In this document: in pieces, positions 10,051 to 19,358 of the stretch | Position numbering within the stretch: the first letter of the stretch is position 1 | Layout: every line of letters begins with the position of its first letter | Source: Flavobacteriales bacterium | GTDB taxonomy: Bacteria; Bacteroidota; Bacteroidia; Flavobacteriales_F; PHOS-HE28 | DNA length: 64,000 nt | Reading direction: 5' to 3' | Assembly (NCBI GenBank): GCA_016715995.1 | Contig: JADJXF010000019.1 | Span: 1 to 64,000, forward strand | Notes under the pieces: model-generated | Told to the model about the DNA's origin: nothing | Seen by the model: the letters and a program-made list of their open reading frames with translations, nothing else | Databases searched by the model: none | Position numbers and translations under genes: made by a program

Positions 10051-10550
10051 GCGCGACCACCGGCCCCGCCGCCTTCCGGGTGGGCTTCGGCTACGATGCG
10101 CATCAACTAGTTCCCGGCCGCGCCTTGTGGCTGGGCGGTGTCCGCATCGAACATGCCTCAGGCCTCGATGGCCATTCCGATGCCGACGTGCTGCTCCATG
10201 CCGTGTGCGATGCCCTGCTGGGAGCCGCCGGCCTAGGCGATATAGGGCAGCACTTCCCGAATACGGACGTTGCGTGGAAGGGCGCGGACAGTAAACGCCT
10301 CCTAACCGCTGTGGTAGGCATGCTTCATGAGCGTGGCTGGCGCGTGGGCAACATCGACTGCACGCTTGTCCTGGAACGTCCGAAAGTGATGCCGCATGTG
10401 CCCGCGATGCGCGCAGTGATGGGCCCGCTCCTAGGCGTGGAGCCCGAAGCGGTGAGTATCAAGGCCACCACCAACGAGCGCATGGGCTTCGTGGGCCGGG
10501 ACGAGGGCGCCTGCGCCTATGCCATCGCGCTGGTGCACCGGGTGGCCTGA
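10047..10550 (+). CDS. ispF: IspF, 2-C-methyl-D-erythritol 2,4-cyclodiphosphate synthase
   Basis: Cyclises CDP-methylerythritol 2-phosphate in the non-mevalonate isoprenoid pathway, in the cytoplasm as a trimer. The 167 residues have the full signature: metal ligands Asp17 and His19 in GYDAHQL, then GHSDADVLLHAVCDALLGAA with His51, GLGDIGQHFP, and the CDP-binding KATTNERMGFVGR near the C-terminus. The ATG overlaps the porV stop (ATGA), which fixes the start and implies coupling to an otherwise unrelated secretion gene. Confidence 0.97.
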   Translation: MSATTGPAAFRVGFGYDAHQLVPGRALWLGGVRIEHASGLDGHSDADVLLHAVCDALLGAAGLGDIGQHFPNTDVAWKGADSKRLLTAVVGMLHERGWRVGNIDCTLVLERPKVMPHVPAMRAVMGPLLGVEPEAVSIKATTNERMGFVGRDEGACAYAIALVHRVA

Positions 10551-10579
10551 CCGGGCGTCTGAGGCCCTGTTCCCTTCAC

Positions 10580-11230
10580 TCAATCGTCATTGTCATCCTT
10601 CGGCATCTCCACGAAGGAGCCGTCGCCTTGCTCATCGTCGAAATAGAACACCCGGAGCTGGGCCGTGTCGCGCAGCAGGTCGATGCGGCCGATCTCCACG
10701 CGGCTCACCTTCACGCCCAACCGTTCATGCAGGTCGGCGTGGAGCTGCTCCCGGTTCTCGGGCTTGATCAGGTCGATGCGCTCGTAGACGAGCTGGCGCA
10801 TGGCCTCGTGGCGAGTGAGCCACAAGTGCTCCAGCACATATGCGGCGATGAGGATGATTGAGTTGGTAAAGAGCAGCTCAACCAGGCTCACCTTCTTGCC
10901 GAAGAGTGCGTTCATCACCGCCACGGCGATCACCGCCAGCAGGTAGGTCATGTCCTTGATGCTGATCTGCTCGGTGCGGTAGCGCAGGATGCTGAAGATG
11001 GCGAAGAGGCCGAAGGCGAAGCCGGTGCTCAGTTTCACGCTGTTGAGCAGGCCGCAGAGGAAGAAGATGAGGACGTTGAAGAGGAAGTAGGTGAAGAGGA
11101 AATCCTTCTTGCGGTGGATGGGGTAGTAGATGCGGCGGATGAGGATATAGACCACCAACAGGTTCAAGGCGAACTTGAAGAGGAGCTCGAGGAAATCACT
11201 GTGATAAAGGTCCCAGCCGAGGAATCGCAT
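10580..11230 (-). CDS. DUF4956 membrane protein, partner of polyphosphate polymerase
   Basis: A 216-residue inner-membrane protein with about four N-terminal helices (FALNLLVVYILIRRIYYP; DFLFTYFLFNVLIFFLCGLL; MTYLLAVIAVAVMNALF; IILIAAYVLEHLWL) and a soluble, acidic C-terminal domain of about 80 residues (RVEIGRIDLLRDTAQLRVFYF). The conserved cytosolic loop GFAFGLFAIFSILRYRTE is typical of DUF4956. In many bacteria this family sits next to VTC-type polyphosphate polymerases, as it does here with the gene 16 bases upstream. A role in polyphosphate synthesis or placement is inferred from that pairing. No catalytic residues are evident. Confidence 0.85.
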   Translation of the reverse strand: MRFLGWDLYHSDFLELLFKFALNLLVVYILIRRIYYPIHRKKDFLFTYFLFNVLIFFLCGLLNSVKLSTGFAFGLFAIFSILRYRTEQISIKDMTYLLAVIAVAVMNALFGKKVSLVELLFTNSIILIAAYVLEHLWLTRHEAMRQLVYERIDLIKPENREQLHADLHERLGVKVSRVEIGRIDLLRDTAQLRVFYFDDEQGDGSFVEMPKDDNDD

Positions 11231-11246
11231 GCGTGGTCGGTTTGGT

Positions 11247-12068
11247 TCAGGCGGCGTTGCGGATACGCCGCAGGCGCAGCAGCACTTCCTTGAATGCGTT
11301 CTGTTTCACGGGGCGGCCCGAGGCAATCATGCCGACGCAGTACTTGCTCATGCCGGCGGGCCGGATGCCCATGGCGCGCATGCACTGCACGAAGGGCGAC
11401 CGCCGATCCGTCCGGGGCTGCTTCAGCTCGGCCACCACGATACCGGCCAGCGCGCCTGAGCCATCGGGCTCGTTGTACCGCAGGTTCAGGTCCATGGTAA
11501 GTCGTTCCGCGCTCTCCTTCGCCACGAAGGTGTAGCGCGTGAAATGGTTCCAGAGCGTGGCGACAAGCGGCGCGTCGTCGCCGTTCGCCTTGCGCACGAA
11601 AAGGGCCTGGTCCGGCGTCAGTGCCGTGGGGATCGCGTCCACGCGCATGCGCACCTTATCCGTCCGCCCGCGTCCGGTCTTGCGTTTCACCTCGAGGAAG
11701 GCGAGCCCGCTGCCGAGGTATTCCCGGAAACGGACCTTGCTGCGGAAGGTGCGTTTGTTGTGGTGGTCACGATAATGCCGCAGGTCGTCCGTATCGAAGT
11801 AGAGGCTGCGGTAGTCCGTTCCCCGCACACCCTCCACTTCGAGCACCCGGTAGTGGAAGGCCAGCGCGGTGAGCAATTCGGGCAGGCGTTCCTCGGCGAA
11901 AACATACTTGGTGTCAACGCGGTCCTGCAGCTTCACGCCATCCATCTCGGCGAGGGAGATGGATGCGAAACCGTTGATGAGCGCGGATGTGTCCAAGGGT
12001 CGGGGCAAGGCGGTCAAAACTACGCGAAGGCCCGCTTCGATCGCGATCGGCGCATGGTTCAAGTACAT
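11247..12068 (-). CDS. VTC-domain polyphosphate polymerase
   Basis: Belongs to the VTC/CYTH-like triphosphate tunnel family, which polymerises polyphosphate from ATP in yeast vacuoles and is also found in bacteria. Visible are DRVDTKYVF near the N-terminus, the RSLYFDTDDLRHYRDHHNKR strand and loop, KVRFREYLGSG, FLEVKRKTGRGRTDK with the basic substrate-binding residues, and the C-terminal IVVAELKQPRTDRRSPF plus GMSKYCVGM. The start is uncertain: the frame is open to 12092, where it would overlap the divergent cdd gene; 12068 is an ATG, and the conserved part begins only about 35 residues later. Probably an operon with the DUF4956 gene. Confidence 0.85.
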   Translation of the reverse strand: MYLNHAPIAIEAGLRVVLTALPRPLDTSALINGFASISLAEMDGVKLQDRVDTKYVFAEERLPELLTALAFHYRVLEVEGVRGTDYRSLYFDTDDLRHYRDHHNKRTFRSKVRFREYLGSGLAFLEVKRKTGRGRTDKVRMRVDAIPTALTPDQALFVRKANGDDAPLVATLWNHFTRYTFVAKESAERLTMDLNLRYNEPDGSGALAGIVVAELKQPRTDRRSPFVQCMRAMGIRPAGMSKYCVGMIASGRPVKQNAFKEVLLRLRRIRNAA

Positions 12069-12071
12069 TCG
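12064..12071 (+). promoter_or_regulatory. Possible -7 promoter element for cdd
   Basis: TACATTCG fits TAnnTTYG and lies 19 bases before the cdd ATG. If real, it sits inside the longest possible reading frame of the divergent VTC gene and argues for a later start of that gene. Confidence 0.35.
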
Positions 12072-12090
12072 CCCTCCTTTCGACGAGGGC

Positions 12091-12573
12091 ATGGCCGAAC
12101 AGCATCAGCACAGCTTCACTTACCGACGGATGCGCGTCGAGGAGCTCTCGCCGACAGATAGGGCCCTGGTGGAACGTGCCATCACCGCCGCATCGCGGGC
12201 GTATGCGCCCTATTCGCACTTCCATGTCGGCGCAGCCCTCCTTCTGGATGATGGGAGCACCGTTGAAGGCAACAACCAGGAGAACGCCTCTTTTCCCGCC
12301 GGCATCTGCGCGGAACGCACTGCATTGCATTACGCGCTCTCAGAACGGCCGCACGCCCGGGTCGAGGTCATCGCCGTTGCGGTGCCGCAGGTGAAAGGCG
12401 ATGCCCCGGTCTCGCCGTGCGGCATCTGTCGGCAAGCGCTGCTGGAGCAGGAGAACCGGCAAGGCTCCGCGATGCGGGTGCTGCTAGCGTCCTCCACCGG
12501 TTCGGTGCTGGAGTTGGCGCGCGCGGCCGACCTGCTCCCCTTGCATTTCGACGCGTCCTTTCTCAAGGCCTGA
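12091..12573 (+). CDS. cdd: Cytidine deaminase
   Basis: Deaminates cytidine and deoxycytidine to uridine forms for pyrimidine salvage. The 160 residues carry the zinc-binding and catalytic signatures: C-A-E-R with Cys73 and Glu75, and PCGICRQ with Cys110 and Cys113. The segment NNQENASFPAGICAERTAL is characteristic of the family. The ATG was chosen because it begins the conserved region and follows a possible promoter; an in-frame extension upstream reads into non-coding sequence. A cdd next to pyruvate dehydrogenase E1 alpha and porU/porV is a recurring Bacteroidota arrangement. Confidence 0.95.
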   Translation: MAEQHQHSFTYRRMRVEELSPTDRALVERAITAASRAYAPYSHFHVGAALLLDDGSTVEGNNQENASFPAGICAERTALHYALSERPHARVEVIAVAVPQVKGDAPVSPCGICRQALLEQENRQGSAMRVLLASSTGSVLELARAADLLPLHFDASFLKA

Positions 12574-12601
12574 GCCGCCCAAGCCGTGGATAGGGCCGGG
12601 C

Positions 12602-12609
12602 TATATTTG
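12602..12609 (+). promoter_or_regulatory. Promoter -7 element for the pdhA operon
   Basis: TATATTTG is an exact match to the Bacteroidota -7 consensus TAnnTTTG, 36 bases before the pdhA ATG in the 72-base gap after cdd. No clear TTG -33 element is visible. Confidence 0.55.
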
Positions 12610-12645
12610 CCCACCTCGCCCTGCACGGGCGCCCATCATACCGCG

Positions 12646-13719
12646 ATGACCATCAAAGCCGCGTCCGCCAAGTCGCAACCCGCCAAAGCAGGCTCCGGCG
12701 ATGGAGCGGCCAAGGGCAACCCTGCCGATGGCGGCGCCTTCACGAAGGAGACCTACCTGCGCTGGTTCAAGGACATGATCCTCATGCGCCGCTTCGAGGA
12801 GAAGACGGGCCAGCTCTACACCATGCAGAAGTTCGGGGGATTCTGCCACCTCTACATTGGGCAGGAGGCCATCCTCGCGGGCATGGTCACCGCCATCCGG
12901 CCCACGGACCGCATCATCACCGGCTACCGCGACCACTGCCATCCGCTGGCGCTCGGTGAATCGCCAAAGCGTGTGATGGCCGAGCTCTATGGCAAGGTCA
13001 CCGGCACCAGCAAGGGCAAGGGCGGCAGCATGCACTACTTCGATAAGGCGCGCAGCCTCTTCGGCGGCCACGGCATCGTGGGCGGGCAGATCGGCCTGGG
13101 CGCTGGCATCGCCTTCGCGGACCAGTACCGCGGCGAGGACCATGTGACGTTCTGCATGATGGGCGATGGCGCCGTCCGGCAGGGCATCCTGCACGAGACC
13201 TTCAACATGGCCATGACGTGGAAGCTTCCGGTGATCTTCATCATCGAGAACAACAACTACGCGATGGGCACCAGCGTGGAGCGCACCAGCAACGTGCATG
13301 ACCTCAGCACCATCGGCGAGAGCTACGACATGCCCGGCCTGGGCGTGAACGGCATGCGCTGCGAGGATGTGCATGAGGCCATCGCGATGGCCGCCGCCCA
13401 TGCGCGCGCGGGCAACGGTCCCTATCTGCTCGACATCAAGACCTACCGGTACAAGGGCCACAGCATGAGCGACCCGCAGAAGTACCGCACCAAGGATGAG
13501 GTGGAGGAATACAAGAAGCAGGATCCGATCGAGAGCGTGCGCGCCACCTTGATTGAGAAGAAGTGGGCCAGCGAAGCCGAACTGGAGGGCATGGACGAAG
13601 CGGCGAAGAGGGAAGTGGAGGAGGCCGTGAAGTTCGCCGAGGAGAGCCCGTCGCCTACCGTGGACGAACTCTACAACGACGTGTATTTCCAGAGCGATTA
13701 TCCTTACGAGAAGGATTGA
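12646..13719 (+). CDS. pdhA: Pyruvate dehydrogenase E1 component, alpha subunit
   Basis: Thiamine-diphosphate subunit of the pyruvate dehydrogenase complex, which decarboxylates pyruvate and passes the acetyl group to the E2 lipoyl arm. The 357 residues include a polar N-terminal extension rich in Ala and Lys, then YLRWFKDMILMRRFEEK, CHLYIGQEA, GGSMHYFDK, the ThDP/magnesium motif GDGAVRQGILHETFNMA ending in NNNYAMGTS, and the phosphorylation-loop-like YKGHSMSDPQKYRTK. The ATG follows a good promoter. A small lipoprotein gene and pdhC follow on the same strand. The E1 beta gene is not in the window and must be elsewhere. Confidence 0.93.
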   Translation: MTIKAASAKSQPAKAGSGDGAAKGNPADGGAFTKETYLRWFKDMILMRRFEEKTGQLYTMQKFGGFCHLYIGQEAILAGMVTAIRPTDRIITGYRDHCHPLALGESPKRVMAELYGKVTGTSKGKGGSMHYFDKARSLFGGHGIVGGQIGLGAGIAFADQYRGEDHVTFCMMGDGAVRQGILHETFNMAMTWKLPVIFIIENNNYAMGTSVERTSNVHDLSTIGESYDMPGLGVNGMRCEDVHEAIAMAAAHARAGNGPYLLDIKTYRYKGHSMSDPQKYRTKDEVEEYKKQDPIESVRATLIEKKWASEAELEGMDEAAKREVEEAVKFAEESPSPTVDELYNDVYFQSDYPYEKD

Positions 13720-13722
13720 TTG

Positions 13723-14157
13723 ATGCGGAACGGACTGTTGGTGATAGCAGCGACCCTCGCGCTGGTCTCCTGCCGGAAGGAGGATGAGCCGGATTCCGTT
13801 CCTGCGGATAATACGCCTACCGGTCCAGTCGACTATCGGGACGTGGTTGAGGGCGAATACGTCGGTATCGATACCTGTTCGAGTGGGACTTGGGGTGGCC
13901 CAGGTGGCGACCCGGTCCATGCACCGCTGACGTTCACGGTCGTGAAGGACTCGGTGAACAGCGTACAAGTGCGCATCGATGGATGGCCATATATCCTTCA
14001 GGAGGATCAGGCCTTTTCCTATGTCTCGGGAAGTGTGCTCAACCACCAAGGCGCTTTCACCCCAGTAGCTGGGGGTGCCATGCGACTGCAGTATTCCCGG
14101 GCCTATAACGGAACGGGAAATTGGAGCTCTTGTCAATTCACCGGAACCAAGAACTGA
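13723..14157 (+). CDS. Small predicted lipoprotein, unknown function
   Basis: The 144 residues begin MRNGLLVIAATLALVSC, a signal peptide ending in a lipobox with Cys17, followed by a charged linker (RKEDEPDSVPADNTP). The rest is a predicted beta-rich domain with a GTWGGPGGDPVHAPLTF segment and two Cys (about positions 51 and 137). I do not recognise a family. The start is 3 bases after the pdhA stop and the gene ends 7 bases before pdhC, so it is embedded in the pyruvate dehydrogenase operon. Codon use looks less GC-biased than its neighbours, hinting at a recent insertion. It is probably exported and unrelated to the enzyme complex. Confidence 0.7.
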   Translation: MRNGLLVIAATLALVSCRKEDEPDSVPADNTPTGPVDYRDVVEGEYVGIDTCSSGTWGGPGGDPVHAPLTFTVVKDSVNSVQVRIDGWPYILQEDQAFSYVSGSVLNHQGAFTPVAGGAMRLQYSRAYNGTGNWSSCQFTGTKN

Positions 14158-14164
14158 TCCGACC

Positions 14165-15448
14165 ATGGCCGAAATCGTCCGCATGCCCAAGCTCAGCGAC
14201 ACCATGACCGAAGGGGTGGTGGCCGCCTGGCACAAGAAGGTCGGTGACAAGGTGAAGAGCGGCGAAGTGCTCGCGGAGATCGAGACCGACAAGGCCACCA
14301 TGGAGTTCGAGAGCTTCACCGACGGCGTGCTCCTGCACATCGGCGTGGAGAAGGGGAAGACCGCCGCCGTGGATAGCGTGCTTGCCGTGCTGGGCAAGGA
14401 AGGGGAGGACATAACGGCCTTGCTCGCGAGTGCGGCTGCGGAGGCTCCGAAAGCAGCGCCGGTTGCTGAAGCGAAGGAGGTCAGGGAAGTGAAGGAAGCC
14501 AAGGAGGAGAAGAAGGTGATGGTGGAGAAGGCGCGTGAGACCGCTCCTCCATCACTTCCCTTGCCCCCTTCACGTCCCTCCCCCGCATTCTCCAACGGCC
14601 GCATCAAAGCCAGCCCGCTCGCGAAGCACCTTGCCGAAGAGAAAGGCATCGACATCGGTCGGGTGCGAGGAACGGGGCCTGATGGCCGCGTGACCAAGCA
14701 GGATGTGGCCGACTTCACCGGTGGCGGTGGTTCTTACAACGTGCCGCAGGTGGAGGCCTTTGAGGAAGTGGCCGTGAGCCAGATGCGCAAGACCATCGCG
14801 AAGCGCTTGGCCGAAAGCAAGTTCTCCGCGCCGCACTTCTACCTCACCATCGAGATCGACATGGAGCGCGCCATGCAAGTGCGGGATGCCATCAACACGA
14901 GCATCGCGCCGGACAAGATCTCCTTCAACGACCTCGTGATCAAGGCCGCCGCCGTGGCGCTGAAGCAGAATCCGAAGGTGAATAGCAGCTGGCTCGGCGA
15001 TCGCATCCGCTACAACCAGCACGTTCACATCGGTGTGGCGGTTGCGGTGGAGGAAGGCCTGCTCGTGCCGGTCGTACGCTTCGCGGATGGCAAATCCTTG
15101 CGCACCATCGGCGCGGAGGTCCGCGACATGGCGAAGAAGGCCAAGGAGAAGAAGCTCCAGCCGCAGGACTGGGAAGGCAACACCTTCACCATCTCCAACC
15201 TCGGCATGTTCGGCATCGAGGAGTTCACCGCCATCATCAACCCGCCCGATGCGTGCATCCTGGCCATCGGCGGCATCATGGAGAAGCCCGTGGTGAAGAA
15301 CGGCGCCATCGTACCCGGCCACACCATGAAGGTGACCCTGAGCTGCGACCACCGAGTGGTGGATGGCGCAACCGGCGCTGCTTTCCTCAACACATTCAAG
15401 CAGATGCTGGAAGAGCCGGCGTTGTTGTTGGGGGTTGGGGTGATCTGA
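14165..15448 (+). CDS. pdhC: Pyruvate dehydrogenase E2, dihydrolipoamide acetyltransferase
   Basis: Core acetyltransferase of the pyruvate dehydrogenase complex; moves the acetyl group from the lipoyl arm to CoA. Layout over 427 residues: one lipoyl domain (lipoyl Lys43 in ETDKATMEFES), a charged Ala/Glu/Lys linker (about 85-140), the peripheral subunit-binding domain (KASPLAKHLAEEKGIDI, then GRVRGTGPDGRVTKQDV), a second linker, and the catalytic domain ending in DHRVVDGA with His396. Only one lipoyl domain is present. ATG chosen because MAEIVRMPKLSDTM is the standard E2 start; upstream in-frame sequence belongs to the lipoprotein gene. Confidence 0.94.
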   Translation: MAEIVRMPKLSDTMTEGVVAAWHKKVGDKVKSGEVLAEIETDKATMEFESFTDGVLLHIGVEKGKTAAVDSVLAVLGKEGEDITALLASAAAEAPKAAPVAEAKEVREVKEAKEEKKVMVEKARETAPPSLPLPPSRPSPAFSNGRIKASPLAKHLAEEKGIDIGRVRGTGPDGRVTKQDVADFTGGGGSYNVPQVEAFEEVAVSQMRKTIAKRLAESKFSAPHFYLTIEIDMERAMQVRDAINTSIAPDKISFNDLVIKAAAVALKQNPKVNSSWLGDRIRYNQHVHIGVAVAVEEGLLVPVVRFADGKSLRTIGAEVRDMAKKAKEKKLQPQDWEGNTFTISNLGMFGIEEFTAIINPPDACILAIGGIMEKPVVKNGAIVPGHTMKVTLSCDHRVVDGATGAAFLNTFKQMLEEPALLLGVGVI

Positions 15449-15454
15449 TCGCGC

Positions 15455-16509
<1,055 letters not shown>

Positions 16510-16520
<11 letters not shown>

Positions 16521-17898
16521 GCTCAATCGGCTCGTAGCGGCCGTGCGGAAGTTGGAACCACCGCGGATCCAACCACGATTCGTCAAAAACATCCCAGCAG
16601 CGCAGCACCACATAGTCCAGGTTGTCCGCAATGCCGGGGCAAACGGCATCGTCCGTGGTGATGACGGAGACCGTGGCCTCAGGACCCTCCTTTGCTGAGA
16701 GGATCAAGGTCTCTACGCCTGTGCTCCAGTATGGCGATACGCGGTCATCCACCGTGCCGAAGGCGATGCCTTGCAGGTCGATGATGGCCTTGTGCAGTCC
16801 TTGCTTCCGGGCGGTAGTGACGAGCTCACGGTGCCATTGCGTGCGCTTCGTGTAGTACGGGGCAACGCGCTCCGCTTCGGTCATGCGGAAGCTGACACAA
16901 AGCAGCAGCAAGACCGGGACCGGTACACGCCAGCGCTCCAAGGGCCACACGCGCGCGAAGAGCACGAGCAGCATCCACGCGGTGAAACCGAAATCGACCT
17001 GCTCCCGGTAACGGTCGTGCGTGGCATCGGGCAGGTAGATCCCCGTGAGCACGAAGAGCATCAGCATGCCAACGACGAAGAGCAGCAAGGTCCTTCTTCG
17101 CTTCTCATGCCACAGCGCGATGCCGCAGAGCGTGCTCAATGTGAGGGTGTCGGGATAGTGCTGAACGATTCGCAGCGCCTGTTGCATGAGCGTTTCGGGG
17201 GCGAAGAGCCGCAGCGGGGCGAAGGAGACCAATCGTTTCGCGAAGCCGAGCTGCGCTGCCTCGTACACGCTCATGCCCTGCCAACGGACGATTGCGAAGC
17301 CGACCGTGATCAGGAGCATCGGGATGAAGAAAGCCCTGCGGTCGCGGTGATCGAGCAAGGCGATGGCGCCGACGAGCAGCAACCAGGCCATCGGGTGGCT
17401 GCTCAAGGCCAGCAGGAGGAGCAAGGATGCGAGCGCCAGCTTGATGTATCCGTTCATTTCGCCGTGGCTCAGCGTGGCGTGCAGCAGGATGATCAAGCTC
17501 ATGCCGTAGTACAACTCGAAGACCGGGCAGAAAAGACCATGCGTCAGCCCGATGAGCTGCGCCGTACAGAGCATGAGCACGGCGCGGTGATCCCGAAGAA
17601 CGAGCAGGGCGTATGCCGAAGCAAGGAGCAGGAAGACCACATTGCCCAGCGAATGGAGCCGGATGATCGCGGGCAGGTCAGCGCCCAGCTTCGATCCGAG
17701 CAACGGCAGCCATTCGGCCAGCCCCAGCACCCAGCGACCATGCTCGATGCGGAAACCGCCCTCGTTGATCGTGCGGATCAGGTAGTAGCCGCTGTCTGCG
17801 TAAAGCCGCTCATCGGCGAATCGCCAGGCGAATGCCAGCACGTAGAGCAGGATCACCGAGCCGATGATCAGCGGTGCGCGCTTCATCCAAGTGCTCAT
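16510..17898 (-). CDS. Polytopic membrane protein, tandem paralogue B, unknown function
   Basis: The 462 residues contain around ten hydrophobic helices and a soluble C-terminal domain of about 110 residues. After the first helix comes RFADERLYADSGYYL, then INEGGFRIEHGRWVLGL and, later, IGLTHGLFCPVFELYYG, followed by a DATHDRYREQVDF loop. All are shared with the gene immediately upstream. The overall pattern (large first periplasmic loop with acidic residues, many helices) recalls GT-C glycosyltransferases, but no established family motif is clear. The ATG (MSTWMKRAP) overlaps the stop of the upstream paralogue by 4 bases. The 3' end overlaps the ICMT-like gene end by 11 bases. Confidence 0.75.
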
Positions 17899-19310
17899 GG
17901 CAGGGACTGAGGCAACATGGTGTAGCGGCCGGTTGGCGCAGTGAAATAGCGCGGGTCCAGCCAGGCGGGGTCCATCACATCCCAACGGCGGAAGATGAAG
18001 TCGTCCAGTTGATCGCGCACATCGCCATGCTCCAGATCCTGCGCGGTGAGCAGTGAGACCGTGCCTTCTGGACCGTTCTTCGAGGAAAGCAAGAGGCTCT
18101 CCACCGGTACCGACCACTGCAGTTCGATGGTGTGGTGCTCCGTTCCGAAGTAGCGCGGCCCCGGAACGATGGCCTTCGACAAGCCATTCGATCGCGCTTG
18201 ATCAACCCAGGACTCGATCACGCCCACACGCTCGCGATAGTAGCCCGCGACATGCTCAGCCCGCGCGCAGCGCCATACCACGGCAAGGCACAAGGCGATC
18301 ATCAAGAGGTTCGGTTTGCGCGCCAAGGGCAGCGCGTGCAGCACGAACAGGATCGCCACCCACCCGGTTGCGGCGAAGTTGACCTGCTCGCGGTAACGGT
18401 CGTGCATGTGCCCGGGCAGCTTCATGGCAATGATCACGTGCAGGCCCAGCAGCAGACCGATGAGCCACGCGCTCCTCCAACGCGCTCCCTGACGGATGAA
18501 GGTGACGAGGGCGAGTATGGAAAGGAGAGCCACATCAGGATAATGGCGCACTACGTAGCGCACGGAGTCCCACCATGCAGCAGGTGCGAGCAGGTTCATC
18601 CATGCTCCGCTGCGACCGGCGTGAACCATGGTGGCGAGGTGGTCCTTCTCGTACAACGTGAGGCACATTGCGTGCTGCACGGCATAGGCCGCGAAGAGGA
18701 CGGCGAACAGGATCATCGCGCGCCGATTCGACCAGATGCGTTCCAGTGCCAGCAGGCAGGCCATGAGCAAGGCGCCGAAGAGGTGGCTGCTGATGACGGC
18801 CAGGAAGAGTACAATGCGCAACGACCAGCGCGTGATTGACCGCAGATGGCTCGCGTGCCATGTCGCGTGGAAGAGGATCAGCAGGTCGATGCCATAGTAC
18901 AGTTCAAAGACGGGGCAGAAGAGGCCGTGCGTGAGGCCGATGAGGTGGACCACGGCCAGCGACATCACGGCGTGCGGCGAGCGGAGGACGCGCCAGGCGA
19001 ACAGCATGCACGCCCCAAGCCACACCGCATTGTTCAGCGAGTGCAAGATGATCAGCGCCTTCATCGGGAGGCCCAGCTTCACACCGAGCAGCGGGAGCAT
19101 TTGCGCCAACCCGAGCGCCCATCGCCCATGCTCAATCCGGAACGTGCCTTCGTTGATTACCCGCGCCAGGTAGTAGCCGCTGTCGGCGTAGAGCCGCTCA
19201 TCGGCGTAGCGCCAAGCGAAGCCGGTCAGGTACGCGAGCACCGCAACGGGGAGCGCCCACGCCACGATGCGTGCCGTGCGATCCGCTGTGCCGATGGCCG
19301 CTGCGCTCAT
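17895..19310 (-). CDS. Polytopic membrane protein, tandem paralogue A, unknown function
   Basis: The 471 residues have the same plan as the next gene: a first helix, RYADERLYADSGYYLARVINEG split across that loop, FRIEHGRWALGL, the motif IGLTHGLFCPVFELYYG, HMHDRYREQVNF, and a C-terminal soluble region ending RRWDVMDPAWLDPRYF. The two proteins are clearly a tandem duplication that has diverged substantially. The start gives a short polar N-terminus before the first helix. It diverges from recG, with 48 bases between the starts. GT-C-like topology is suggestive only; no substrate can be proposed. Confidence 0.75.
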   Translation of the reverse strand: MSAAAIGTADRTARIVAWALPVAVLAYLTGFAWRYADERLYADSGYYLARVINEGTFRIEHGRWALGLAQMLPLLGVKLGLPMKALIILHSLNNAVWLGACMLFAWRVLRSPHAVMSLAVVHLIGLTHGLFCPVFELYYGIDLLILFHATWHASHLRSITRWSLRIVLFLAVISSHLFGALLMACLLALERIWSNRRAMILFAVLFAAYAVQHAMCLTLYEKDHLATMVHAGRSGAWMNLLAPAAWWDSVRYVVRHYPDVALLSILALVTFIRQGARWRSAWLIGLLLGLHVIIAMKLPGHMHDRYREQVNFAATGWVAILFVLHALPLARKPNLLMIALCLAVVWRCARAEHVAGYYRERVGVIESWVDQARSNGLSKAIVPGPRYFGTEHHTIELQWSVPVESLLLSSKNGPEGTVSLLTAQDLEHGDVRDQLDDFIFRRWDVMDPAWLDPRYFTAPTGRYTMLPQSLP

Positions 19311-19358
19311 GCCGGTGAAAGTAATGGCACCCGGCCATGGTACTTTTCACCCTGTCCG

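Noticed and set aside
12601..14718. A 705-codon open frame antisense to pdhA and pdhC
   Set aside because: It opposes two clearly conserved genes; long antisense frames are expected at this GC content and the translation has no family features.
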